64,000 bases of DNA from Actinopolymorpha rutila (GTDB lineage: Bacteria > Actinomycetota > Actinomycetes > Propionibacteriales > Actinopolymorphaceae). Positions within the stretch are counted from its first letter, which is position 1. Every line of letters begins with the position of its first letter. Below the pieces are notes generated by a model that saw only the letters and a list, made by a program, of their open reading frames with translations, ran no database searches and had not been told where the DNA came from. The translations under genes were made by a program, and so were the position numbers. This document shows, one piece after another, positions 47,192-55,790 of this stretch. The stretch covers positions 4,092,001 through 4,156,000 of the forward strand of contig NZ_JACBZH010000001.1 in assembly GCF_013407855.1 (NCBI RefSeq), given 5' to 3'.

Positions 47192-47922
47192 TCATCGAAG
47201 GTGGTCGGCGTGATGCGGGCGTCCTCACCGGGCAGGAGTACGTCTCCGGCCATCTCCGGGCCGAGCAGCGACGACCAGGTGGGCTCGAGCCTGACCGGGT
47301 GGCCGCGCGCTTCGTTGGTACGCCTGGCCATGTCCACCAGGTCCTGTGGCTCCGGCCCGGCGATCTCGCGGTAGCGTCCCTGCGGCGCGCCCGTGGCTAT
47401 CTCGGCGAGGACCTCGGCCACTTCCTCGGGGGCGATCGGCTGTACGAGCAGCGGTGGGATCGCGGCGACGCCGTCCTGCTCGGTCCAGCTCCTCATCGTC
47501 GCGGCGAAGTCGTAGAACTGGGTGGCCGGCACGATGGTCCACGGCACCGGCCCCTCGGTCACGATGCACTCCTGCTCACGCTTGCCGGCGTAGTGCGCGT
47601 TGCCGTCCACCCGATCCACCCCAGCGATCGAGAGCAGTACGTGGTGGCGGACACCGGCGCGTTCCTCAGCGGCGAGCAGGTTCCGGGTGGCCGTGCCGAA
47701 GAACGCCACTGTCTCCTCCCGGCCCGGCGCCATGTAGTTCGTCACGTCCACAACGGCATCCACCCCGGTCAGGGCGGCGTCGAGGCCCCCAGCCGTCGCC
47801 AGGTCCACCCCGAGCGAACGGCTGATACGGACGACGTCATGTCCACGTCGTGCCAGGGCCGCAACGGTCAGCGCGCCGATGTTCCCGGTCGCTCCCGCGA
47901 CAGCGATTCGCATGGTGCCCAC
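47170..47922 (-). CDS. NmrA/atypical SDR-family NAD(P)-binding protein
   Basis: A 250-residue Rossmann protein. GTG 47922 is chosen because GGAAGG precedes it by 6 nt; ATG 47913 is an alternative. The dinucleotide motif is IAVAGATGNIGALT (~6-19). There is no YxxxK catalytic pair of classical SDRs. Instead, HVLLSIAGVDRVDGNAHYAGKREQE and VPWTIVPATQFYDF are typical of atypical NmrA-like members, which act as redox sensors or quinone/azo reductases. It heads the NmrA-aquaporin-HD series. Confidence 0.85.
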   Translation of the reverse strand: MGTMRIAVAGATGNIGALTVAALARRGHDVVRISRSLGVDLATAGGLDAALTGVDAVVDVTNYMAPGREETVAFFGTATRNLLAAEERAGVRHHVLLSIAGVDRVDGNAHYAGKREQECIVTEGPVPWTIVPATQFYDFAATMRSWTEQDGVAAIPPLLVQPIAPEEVAEVLAEIATGAPQGRYREIAGPEPQDLVDMARRTNEARGHPVRLEPTWSSLLGPEMAGDVLLPGEDARITPTTFDEWLSKQR

Positions 47923-47993
47923 GGTGATCCTTCCTCCTCAGTCGTACTGGCCGTCCGCTGGCTCGCCCAACTCAGGCACCCCCTGCTGGGCAC

Positions 47994-48455
47994 CTACGAC
48001 CCCGGGTCGTCGACCTTGAGTTTGTCCCCGGTGTTCGAGACGAAGACGACCAGGAGCTTGGCCGGTTCAGTCCGGCTGGTGTTCTCGGTGAGGACGTGGT
48101 GGCTGCCCGGCGGCTCGACCCAGTTCTCGCCCTCGCGGTAGGTCTTCGCGGGCTTGCCGGCGAGTTCGCTGCGAACGACGCCTTCGAGCACGTACGCGTA
48201 CACGAACGCCTCGCCGTGCCGGTGCGGCTTCGCACGCGCATCTGGCGGGAAGGAAACGATCACCGAGGTGAACGCCTTACCTTTGACATTCGGGAGGCGC
48301 TGCTCGAGCAGTGGCTTGAGACTTTCCGTCGGCCGCTTCGATGCCACGACGGCAGTCGACATCTTCGCGTTGGCGGGCTCGTCCGTGGGGCAGGCCGCGA
48401 CTCCGGTCAGCGTGACAACGGCCAGCACGCCGGCGGCGACCCTCGTCCCAATCAT
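47994..48455 (-). CDS. cupin-domain lipoprotein
   Basis: A 153-residue exported protein; ATG 48455 follows AGGAG by 7 nt. The signal peptide ends in the lipobox LTGVAAC (Cys22). The cupin core has PHRHGEAFVYAYVLEG (metal-binding His-x-His and Glu) and WVEPPGSHHVLTENTS (second motif His). Such lipoproteins bind metal or a small ligand at the outer face of the membrane. No enzymatic reaction can be assigned. Confidence 0.8.
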   Translation of the reverse strand: MIGTRVAAGVLAVVTLTGVAACPTDEPANAKMSTAVVASKRPTESLKPLLEQRLPNVKGKAFTSVIVSFPPDARAKPHRHGEAFVYAYVLEGVVRSELAGKPAKTYREGENWVEPPGSHHVLTENTSRTEPAKLLVVFVSNTGDKLKVDDPGS

Positions 48456-48551
48456 GACTGGTCTCCTGTTCGCTCTGCCGTCGCGCGGAGGTTCTTTTGC
48501 TGGTGACGCTGCGGGGCCGGCCGTAGCCGTACGACTCCCCTACCCGCGCTC

Positions 48552-49640
48552 CTAGCTCGGCCCGCAGACGACATCAGCGGCCATACGAGCGCCTGCCCGA
48601 CACCGACATGGCTCACTACCCACCACGCTGGCTGCGAAGCGACGAAGGCAGGAGGGGATCATGGCAGCCGGTACTGGGGCCCAAACGTCCATCCAGGGAC
48701 CGGGCACGTCACCTGGCGGTTGGCGCGGTTCGGGTGGCTGGCGGGGTGCGTCGGTGAGGGAGGTGGCGGCCCAGGTCGGGGTCTCTGGCCAGTCGGTGCA
48801 TACGCGGGTGGGCCGGTATCTGAGTGAGGGCGTCGCCGGGTTGGCTGGTCGGTCGTCTCGGCCGGCTTCGTGTCCGCATCGGGCGCCGGAGCGGGTGGAG
48901 CGAGATAGTTCGCGCAACGGAACGCCGTCGGCGTCAGGGGGCTCCGGTGGCCTGTACCCAGGGGTTCGACGCGTCTCGACGAGTTCTATCGCCACATCTC
49001 GCAGCTTGACGTTGGCCTGGGACGACACACGGACGAGCACGTTGAAGGCCTGATCCGCCGTGAACCGATATCTCTCCATCAATATGCCCTGCGCCTGCGC
49101 GATCACCGTTCTGGTATCCAAGGCGACGCTCAGTTGATCGATCCTCTGCGCACCGACGACCGCCACCGCAGCATGCGCTGCCAGCGCCTGACCCTGCTCT
49201 ACGTCATCCCTGCCGAACGCATTGCGGGAGCGGGCGTAGAGGTTCAAAGCTCCGACGGTATGGGCGTAGGTGAACAGGCGAAGACACATCATGCTGCGGA
49301 TTCCGGTTTCCTAGGCGACACGGCTGCCCCACTGAGACCAGCGGGTGTCCGTCGCGAGATCTGGTGCGAGCACGAGCTCTTCCTTGCGGATCGCGTCAAG
49401 ACACGGCCCCTGGTCCAGCTCCTACTGCAGTTTGTCGACCCTGCGCTCCACGTCGCTGGTGGCGGCCGGGGTATATATTCGGCCGCCACGGTGCACCAGC
49501 GAGATCGCTGCCTCTTCGGCGGCGCCTACCAGGCGCACCGCCAGTCCGACAGCTTTGTCCAAGGTGGCCTGCGCGTCGGTCTCATCCTGCAGCTCTCGGG
49601 CTGCGTCCGCGATGTGGCGGGAGAGCGGACCGGTTTCCAT
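48552..49640 (-). pseudogene. GAF-ANTAR regulator with two in-frame TAG codons
   Basis: One continuous frame from ATG 49640 (METGPLSRHIADAAREL) encodes a GAF domain and then an ANTAR RNA-binding domain (TRTVIAQAQGILMERYRF..AFNVLVRVSSQANVKLRD). It is interrupted by TAG at 49424-49422 (after VDKLQ, before ELDQGPCLDAI) and TAG at 49313-49311 (after GSRVA, before ETGIRSM). Both flanks are normal GAF sequence, so each is a point nonsense change. Domain homology stops near 48953, and the frame reads into an antisense IS481 fragment to 48552, so the natural stop is lost as well. It lies 105 nt downstream of kaiC. Confidence 0.8.
48700..48905 (+). mobile_element. IS481-family transposase N-terminal remnant
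   Basis: Plus-strand translation gives ASVREVAAQVGVSGQSVHT, then VGRYLSEGVAGLAGRSSRPAS and PHRAPERVE, the helix-turn-helix head of IS481-family transposases. The catalytic part is absent. The insertion abuts the 3' end of the GAF-ANTAR pseudogene. Confidence 0.7.
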
Positions 49641-49744
49641 CGTTGCCCCACAAAGGCTTAACCGGCGCCCCCCGCCATGCCGGTCCTCCCCCTGGCGCAC
49701 CCGGATCGGAGGACCCCCATCTTGGAAGTCGTCGGGTGCGCACT

Positions 49745-51220
49745 TCACATCCCGCCCTCGTTGGGCAGGAGGTGGGCGGTGTGTGGGAGTGGGTCGCCGA
49801 TCCGCATCCCTTGTCCGGCTTCCATGGTGACCTGGCGTACGGCGGAGTCGTGGCCGGATCCACGGGTTTGCAGGATGGCGATGGCGCGCTGGATGTTGCC
49901 GGCGTGTTCGACGTAGCGGATGTTGATTCCTACGTCGGCCAGGCTTGTGCTTTCCAGCGCGATGGCGGGGGTGATGGTGGAGGTGAAGCGGCCAGATGGT
50001 GCGGATGTCAGCAACGTGGTGATCTCGCGCTCCCGTAGCACCGCGCCCAGTGCTATCACGAAGTCCAGGAGTCCTCGGGGAGTGACGATGCGCTCCAGCG
50101 CCGACAGGGTGTCGATGACCAGCCGGTTCGGCGAGAATTCTTCGACGTTCCTACGCAGGCTGAGGAAGTGGTCCTCCAGCGAGGCTGCCTCAGGGTAGAC
50201 CGAGACCACTCGCAGCAGGCCGGACTCCTCCATAGTCGTCAGGTCGAGGCCCCACCCTGCCGCACTTCGTACCAGCCGGTCACGTGGCTCGTCGTAGGTG
50301 TAGAACAAGCACCGCTCTCCGCTTGCGTAGGCGGCCCGGGCGAACATGAGTCCGGTGAGTGTCTTGCCGGCGCCGGTGGGACCGGTGAGCAAGATCACGG
50401 CATCTTTGAAGACGCCTCCCTCGCACATCTGGTCCAAGTCGGGTGTCCCTGTCGAAACCCGGACTGCGGACGCCTCCTCGCGGGGCGCCAGGAAAGCGAG
50501 CGGGATGATCACCAGACCTTCGCCCGGGTCGATGGTGAACAGCCACTCCCCCGTCCGGTGCCGGGCACCGCGGAACTTCACGATCTCGATCGTGCGGCGA
50601 CGCCGCTCGGCATGCAGCAGGTTTCGCAGAACGATCACGTTGTCCACGACGTACTCCTCGGTGCCGAGAAGAGAAACCCCGTCGTGTTCCTCCCGCCGCT
50701 CGGCTGTAAGGACCGACGTGACATCGAGTTCCTTCAAGCTGGACACGAACCGCAGAAGTTCTCCCCGTACGGTCGCCACATCCGGATACCTGGCCAGGAT
50801 CGCCCCGATGGAGTCCAGCGAAACGCGGGCGGCGCTGATCCGTCGAATGGCGCTGGACACGCGGCTGACCAGGGCGGCGTAGTTGTAGGTGCCGGACGTG
50901 ACTGTTTCGGTCGCGAGATGATCGGAGCCGTCGACGAAGGCCCACAAGCCCTCCCGCTCCCACTCATCGATCGGGAAGCCGAACCTCCTGGCGTTCCGGC
51001 GGATGTCCTCGGCCTTCTCCTCGAACGTCACGTACACACCTGGCTGGGAGTAGTCGGCCACGCCGCGGGCCAGGAACTCGATCGCGAACAACGTCTTCCC
51101 GGTACCTGTCGTGCCGGTGACCAGGGTGGAACTGCCGCGCGGCAGACCTCCAAGGGCGATCGGATCCAGACCGCTGATCCCCGTAGGGACTTTCTCGGCG
51201 GGTTCACTGTCAATTGTCAC
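49745..51220 (-). CDS. kaiC: KaiC-family ATPase
   Basis: A 491-residue double-RecA protein; GTG 51220 has AAAGGAGG 8 nt upstream. In CI, Walker A is GTTGTGKT (36-43) and the catalytic Glu pair is TFEE (67-68). In CII, Walker A is GPTGAGKT (280-287); the Glu pair position reads YDEP (Asp310-Glu311). Aligning RYVEH to the cyanobacterial QYVEI places Thr425-Ser426 at the autophosphorylation pair Ser431-Thr432, so both phosphorylatable residues are kept in reversed order. KaiC hydrolyses ATP and autophosphorylates as a hexamer. It overlaps kaiB by 11 nt; no kaiA is present. Confidence 0.92.
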   Translation of the reverse strand: MTIDSEPAEKVPTGISGLDPIALGGLPRGSSTLVTGTTGTGKTLFAIEFLARGVADYSQPGVYVTFEEKAEDIRRNARRFGFPIDEWEREGLWAFVDGSDHLATETVTSGTYNYAALVSRVSSAIRRISAARVSLDSIGAILARYPDVATVRGELLRFVSSLKELDVTSVLTAERREEHDGVSLLGTEEYVVDNVIVLRNLLHAERRRRTIEIVKFRGARHRTGEWLFTIDPGEGLVIIPLAFLAPREEASAVRVSTGTPDLDQMCEGGVFKDAVILLTGPTGAGKTLTGLMFARAAYASGERCLFYTYDEPRDRLVRSAAGWGLDLTTMEESGLLRVVSVYPEAASLEDHFLSLRRNVEEFSPNRLVIDTLSALERIVTPRGLLDFVIALGAVLREREITTLLTSAPSGRFTSTITPAIALESTSLADVGINIRYVEHAGNIQRAIAILQTRGSGHDSAVRQVTMEAGQGMRIGDPLPHTAHLLPNEGGM

Positions 51221-51554
51221 CGGACCGCCTCCTTTCCAGCGGGTCAAGCGGTGCGGGGAACCCGAGCGCCGCGGCCGTCCGCGCGTCGTCCGACAGGTCG
51301 CCGATCACCCGGAACTGAGGCAGTGGCTGGGTGCGCACAACGGTCGGCGTCACGAAGATCCCGAACTCCTCAGCAAGCTCAGGGTCTTCTCCCACGTCCA
51401 CGACCTCAAGGCGGTACTGGCCGCCGACAAGTTCATCGCACAGCCTGCGCAGATGGGTCGCAGCCCGCCTGGAGGACTCGTCCGGACCAAAGACGAACAA
51501 CGTCAGTACGTACGGTGTCCAGGGAGGGAGCGCGTCCTTGGTGTCCTCATTCAC
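51210..51554 (-). CDS. kaiB: KaiB-family protein
   Basis: About 114 residues from GTG 51554; the SD is weak, so the start is provisional. The thioredoxin-like KaiB fold shows YVLTLFVFGPDESSRRA, then YRLEVVDVGEDPELAEEFGI, the cis-Pro region FVTPTVVRTQPLPQ and RVIGDLSD. The RVIGDLSD motif is characteristic of KaiB. The gene overlaps kaiC, so the two are coupled. In cyanobacteria KaiB binds phosphorylated KaiC; here, without KaiA, it may work in an hourglass-type or stress circuit. Confidence 0.88.
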   Translation of the reverse strand: MNEDTKDALPPWTPYVLTLFVFGPDESSRRAATHLRRLCDELVGGQYRLEVVDVGEDPELAEEFGIFVTPTVVRTQPLPQFRVIGDLSDDARTAAALGFPAPLDPLERRRSGDN

Positions 51555-52470
51555 AGGCTTTGTCCCATCGGTGCCTGCCCGCGGATTCTGGCCTCCTCCG
51601 ACGAGTGAGGGGACTCCCACAAATCTATTCCGAGGGCTGGCAGATGGGGACAGCTTCCGCTCACGCTGAAGGCTCCGACGGCGCGGTTGAGCCAGCCGCG
51701 TATTGGGAACGGGGCAGACAGGTTGGCCAGCTCCCCAACGTCCCTGTCCGGCGGAGGGTCCTCCGACGCGAAGGCCCTCCGCCACGCTAAGCCGGGCGCA
51801 AATTGCCCGGAGAGATCTGAGCAAAAGTCCTGCGGCCAGGCCGGTTTGGCCGTACGGTTGCCCCCTTTGGCACCTCGAACCACCGGGATGCAGTCCGAGA
51901 GCAGAGCCGGAACCTTCGCTCAGGGCCTGGACCTCGACCCGTCATGGACTTCTGATGTCCGTCCACATTGCCTTCCCCCGTGTGCATCTCCAGCCGCCGG
52001 GCGACTACCTCAGTAGCTGTACCGGTGAGGAGAAATGGGCGTGCGCCCCGTCCGCCATGGCGTCGCCCAGCTGTTGCAGGGCGACGCCATACCCGTCGAC
52101 GTCCGCCAGGAGCCCGCCGATTACAGCAGGGCTGCCGAGTTGTCGCGACAGGCCGACGAGGCCATCAAAGGTCTTGACTACGTCGGAGCACTGCGGCCTG
52201 CCGGTTGCGCGCGGCCGCACTGCTCGGCATGTGCAGGATCGTCGGCCGAACCATCGGAATCGACACCCCCCGGTGGCAGCAGGCCGGTGATCTGCCACGT
52301 CTGTGACTGGACGCCGTAGTAGCGTGGGACGGCCGCCGCGGACTGCAGGGTGTGTGATGCCGGTCAGGATCGAGTCCGTGGCCGGCATCGCAAGGTGTGC
52401 GTCATGCCATCTCGGGTCGGCAGGGGCAGACGACAGTTGCTGGCGTTTTTGTACTTCGCTGCTGTCGGAC
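51555..52470. other. kaiB upstream region with one possible gene remnant
   Basis: No intact gene is supported in ~0.9 kb. On the minus strand 52005 to ~52190 a GC3-biased stretch reads VVKTFDGLVGLSRQLGSP..VIGGLLADVDGYGVAL before a TAG. It looks like the end of a real protein, but the 5' part has no coding character. The kaiBC promoter should lie here; I saw no clear -10/-35. Confidence 0.4.
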
Positions 52471-53082
52471 CTATTCATCGGTGAGTGGTGAGCTGTGCCA
52501 CTTCCAGGTGGGCCCTACAGGTGTTAGCCCTGGCAGCGGGGTGCGACCGGTGGCCCATCTCAGAGCTGACCAGGGATCGACGTTCGTAACGTCGGCTGCC
52601 TCGAGTTCAGCATGGCGGTCGGGGAACATCCTGGCGAGGACCCAAGCACAGGTGTCTGCGGGGGGTTGGAACGGCAGATTGAGCCCTGTCGCGATGTCTC
52701 CGGTGTGGACGAGCAACTCGATGCATCCCATACCCGCCGTCCCCTCAGCGTCTGCCGCGCCGAAGGGATGAAAGCCGCGATCGGTTGGCTCCGCGCCTCG
52801 AACCACAGCGGATAGAAGATGACCGCTCACCTCGAGCAGTTCGAGCACGTCCGACGGCGTTGCGTCCTCCAGGGCTCGGGAGAAGAAGCTCACGTAGTGC
52901 GTCTGCGTCATACTCGCGAGCTGGAGCGCGTACAGCTGCATGCAGTGTGCGGTGTGATCGGCGGTGAACCGGCAGGTCCAATCCAGGGGCCCGGCCGTTC
53001 TCTGCCAGTCTTCGATCGTTCCCTGTTGTAGGGCGGCGACGGCGCTGCCGATTGCCCGGTCGAGATGATCGGTTGCCTCCAC
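52471..53082 (-). CDS. maleylpyruvate-isomerase-like mycothiol-dependent protein (DinB fold)
   Basis: A 203-residue protein. GTG 53082 has GGAGAG 6 nt upstream. The fold shows DHLDRAIGSAVAAL..DWTCRFTADHTAHCMQLYALQ (first metal His), a central helix, and MGCIELLVHTGDIATGL with the E..H..D pattern of the mycothiol-dependent maleylpyruvate isomerase family. Members use mycothiol for isomerisation or detoxification. It lies between kaiBC and the MASE1 gene on the same strand. Confidence 0.75.
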   Translation of the reverse strand: MEATDHLDRAIGSAVAALQQGTIEDWQRTAGPLDWTCRFTADHTAHCMQLYALQLASMTQTHYVSFFSRALEDATPSDVLELLEVSGHLLSAVVRGAEPTDRGFHPFGAADAEGTAGMGCIELLVHTGDIATGLNLPFQPPADTCAWVLARMFPDRHAELEAADVTNVDPWSALRWATGRTPLPGLTPVGPTWKWHSSPLTDE

Positions 53083-53196
53083 AGTGACTCTCCGAATCGA
53101 TACGCTCGGCCCATCCCTCTGACCTTTGCCCCTCTTCATGACACTTACGCGGCGTCAACAGGCTGGTCAGATGGTGGGAAGCAAGCCGCCAAGTCT

Positions 53197-54381
53197 CTAT
53201 CTGTGGGGATGGCCACCGTGACCACGAGCTGCTTGGCTGGCGGCCGGTCGGCGACGAGCGGCCCGCCGGCCCGCCGGCCCGCCGGCCCGCCGGCCCGCCG
53301 GCCCGCCGGCCCGCCGGCCAACAGCATGGTCAGTGTCCGGCTCTCCAAGGAGATGGCCGCTCTGTTCGTGTGTCCTGTGCGCGTTCTGCCCAATGCCCGA
53401 GGATGTTTGTTCTGTCGGCCGCATCGCTTGATCAAGGTGGTTGATGACCTCTCCGAGTCGGCTGCACGTCCGTTCGAGTTCTGCGCGCGATCGCTGGCGC
53501 TCGACGAGAGCTACGGAGAGGAGCAGTGCGACCAGCGCAACCGAGCCGTTGAACATTTGGAGGATCACCATTCTCTCGGCCAGGCTGTGCCCGGCGAAGA
53601 CCCCTGTCCCGCGCAGGGCAGCGGTGATGGCCACGGTCGAGGCGAGTAGTCCGACGGGTGCGGCCCCGGGAAGGTGGAACCGCCACGCCACCCAGACGAT
53701 CAGCGGGAAAGTGAGGAACAGGATCCCGAACACCGCTTCGGTGATGATGACGAGCACGAAGGTGACCGCGAGCAAGGCAATAATCTCGGTCGATTTCAAC
53801 GTATCGACGTCGCGTGTCCATGGGAGCTTCACGAGGGTAAGCAGCAGGGGCGTAACCAGCAGGACACCCATCGCGTCACCGGTCCACCAGGTCAACCACG
53901 TCGCGAGGAAGTCGCTAGCCCGTATGTCACCCCCGAGCATGAGCAGCGTGGTTCCGATGGTGGAACTGATGAGCATCGCACCGAAAGCGGCGAGGAACAC
54001 CAGCGCAAGCGCGTCTTTCAGCCGGTCGAGTTCGGTCCGGAAGTGGATCTTGCGCAGTGCCCAGTACGCGCACGGGCAGGCGAGGGTGGTTCCGATCGCG
54101 GTGGGAATGTTCGCAGCTGGAGGGCTTGTGAACCCGTTGGCCGCCATCGAGCCCAGCATGATCCCGGGCCACATCCAAAACCCGAGGAGCAGGAGGGCAG
54201 CCAACCCGAGGCCGGTGGGCGGCCAGATGGGGCTGGCCTCCCCTGGCTCCACCCCCACCAGGAGCCCGAGTCGTGCCGTCAGCAACGAGGTGACGGCGAG
54301 CCCAAGGTTCAGCGCACCGACCACCAGGGAGCGTCGGAGCCTGCGGGAATCCCCAATACGACTTGACGCTAGCTCGGACAC
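53197..54381 (-). CDS. MASE1-domain sensor with repeat-encoded tail
   Basis: A 394-residue protein from GTG 54381, with about eight to nine helices in the first 300 residues. ARLGLLVGVEPGEASPIWPPTGLGLAALLLLG is the MASE1 signature, and LATWLTWWTGDAMGVLLVTPLLL the later conserved helix. A short coiled segment (VERQRSRAELERTCSRLGEVINHLD) follows. There is no kinase, GGDEF or SpoIIE output domain. The tail (~350-394) is encoded by an 8-bp tandem repeat, read as GRRAGGPA repeats. A different tail becomes in-frame if the repeat number changes by one. Confidence 0.8.
   Translation of the reverse strand: MSELASSRIGDSRRLRRSLVVGALNLGLAVTSLLTARLGLLVGVEPGEASPIWPPTGLGLAALLLLGFWMWPGIMLGSMAANGFTSPPAANIPTAIGTTLACPCAYWALRKIHFRTELDRLKDALALVFLAAFGAMLISSTIGTTLLMLGGDIRASDFLATWLTWWTGDAMGVLLVTPLLLTLVKLPWTRDVDTLKSTEIIALLAVTFVLVIITEAVFGILFLTFPLIVWVAWRFHLPGAAPVGLLASTVAITAALRGTGVFAGHSLAERMVILQMFNGSVALVALLLSVALVERQRSRAELERTCSRLGEVINHLDQAMRPTEQTSSGIGQNAHRTHEQSGHLLGEPDTDHAVGRRAGGPAGRRAGGPAGRRAARRRPAASQAARGHGGHPHR
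53261..53319. repeat. 8-bp tandem repeat, seven GCCCGCCG units
   Basis: Seven perfect copies of gcccgccg plus gcc. The unit is not a multiple of three and lies inside the MASE1 reading frame, so slippage would change the C-terminal tail. Confidence 0.95.
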
Positions 54382-54460
54382 CCAGTCACGCTGCCGATGC
54401 CAGGCAGGGTGACAATAAGGTTCAGACCGGAACGGTGCGACAAGGAGCAGATGGGCGGCG

Positions 54461-55600
54461 TCTAGTTGTTGTGGCTCATGAGGTTGTTGACGGTAGCCAG
54501 GGTGTGAACGAGGGGTAGATCGCCCGACGGCAGGATGGAAGTGCGACCAACCGTCCTGCTCACCGAAAGGGATCTACCCCTCGTGTCCCACGCTAGCGCC
54601 CCGTTGACTCCTGCCGGCCGGCTGCGTCTTGTTACCCGGTGCCAGACCCGTCCGATCGCACACGTGGCTGCGGAGGCCGGTGTGTCACGTCAGTGCCTGT
54701 CGAGATGGGTGAACCGCTACCGGTCCAGCGGCGACGCCGGCCTGCTCGACCGCTCCTCGGCCCCGCATTCCTCCCCGTCACAGACACCGGATGAGGTGGT
54801 GGAGCTGATCGAGAGCTGGCGGCGAGAGCACAAGTGGTCCGCCCGCACGATCGCCGCCGAGCTCACCCACCGCGGCCACCGGGTCTCGGTCGCCACCGTA
54901 GGCCGGTGGCTGGTCCGCCTGGGCATCAACCGGCGCCGTGACCTGGACCCGTCCGGTGCGTCGAACCGGCGGCCGGAGCGGATCACTGCCCGCTATCCGG
55001 GGCACATGGTGCACCTGGATGTGAAGAAGGTCGGCCGGATCCCCGATGGTGGCGGCTGGCGGGCCCACGGGCGCGGCAGTGACGCCGACCGGGCCGCCCA
55101 ACGCGCCAAAGCCAAGAAGAAGGGTGGTGCCAAGGCGGGCTACGTCTACCTGCACTCAGCCGTCGACGGGTTCTCCCGGCTGGCCTACACCGAGCACCTA
55201 ACCGATGAGACCGCCAAGACGACCATCGGCTTCTTCCACCGGGCACGAGCGTTCTTCGCAGCCCACGGCATCGTCCGGATCACTCGCCTGGTCACCGACA
55301 ATGGTGCGAACTACCGGGCCGGGGCGTTCGTGCGCACAGCGACAGCCTTCGCCTCGCGCCACCAGCGCACCCGTCCCTACACACCCCGCCACAACGGCAA
55401 GGCCGAGCGCTACCAGCGCACCCTGGCTGAGGAACTCCTCTACGCCCGCGTGTGGACCAGCGAAGGCCAACGCGCACGAGCGATCCAGGTGTGGAACATC
55501 CACTACAACTACCATCGAGCCCACACCGCCGCCGGCGACCAACCACCCGCCTCACGCCTCCACCAGACCGTCACCAACGTCACGACCCGCAACATCTAGT
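54461..55600 (+). mobile_element. complete IS481-type insertion sequence with 6-bp target duplication
   Basis: The element runs 54467-55594 (1128 bp). The left end TGTTGTGGCTCATGAGGTTG matches the complement of the right end TGTTGCGGGTCGTGACGTTG over ~28 bp with a few mismatches. TCTAGT flanks both sides (54461-54466 and 55595-55600), matching the NCTAGN target duplication described for IS481. Perfect duplications suggest a recent insertion. Confidence 0.85.
54583..55599 (+). CDS. IS481-family DDE transposase
   Basis: About 338 residues from GTG 54583 (reading SHASAPLTPAGRLRLVTRC); the frame is open further upstream to 54535. The helix-turn-helix is AHVAAEAGVSRQCLSRWVNRYR. A second helical region is WSARTIAAELTHRGHRVSVATVGRWL. 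The catalytic DDE residues are in MVHLDVKKVG, LVTDNGANYR and NGKAERYQRTLAEEL. The stop codon TAG (55597-55599) is not in the element but in the duplicated target CTAG, so the coding frame is closed only after insertion. Confidence 0.9.
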   Translation: MSHASAPLTPAGRLRLVTRCQTRPIAHVAAEAGVSRQCLSRWVNRYRSSGDAGLLDRSSAPHSSPSQTPDEVVELIESWRREHKWSARTIAAELTHRGHRVSVATVGRWLVRLGINRRRDLDPSGASNRRPERITARYPGHMVHLDVKKVGRIPDGGGWRAHGRGSDADRAAQRAKAKKKGGAKAGYVYLHSAVDGFSRLAYTEHLTDETAKTTIGFFHRARAFFAAHGIVRITRLVTDNGANYRAGAFVRTATAFASRHQRTRPYTPRHNGKAERYQRTLAEELLYARVWTSEGQRARAIQVWNIHYNYHRAHTAAGDQPPASRLHQTVTNVTTRNI

Positions 55601-55790
55601 GCCTTCCGAACCTTTCCGGTAGGGCTCTGTGTATCGCCACAGCTGGGTCACGACGAGCCCGGTGCCGATCGCCTTGAGTTGTCGATGGCCTGCCCCGTTA
55701 CCCGTGTTCTTTGCGAGCATCATGTCCGTGTCTGGTAGGCGCTCGAAGGTCACGGGCATCTGGACAATCGCAAAGTCCGTCGGGAGCGGG

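Noticed and set aside
48661-49053. Intact transcriptional regulator on the plus strand
   Set aside because: The helix-turn-helix matches the N-terminus of IS481-type transposases and stops before the catalytic domain; the rest is antisense to the ANTAR gene.
53261-53319. CRISPR-like array
   Set aside because: The repeats are 8 bp with no spacers. The 21-bp repeats at 55821 also have no spacers and lie in a coding frame. No cas genes are present.
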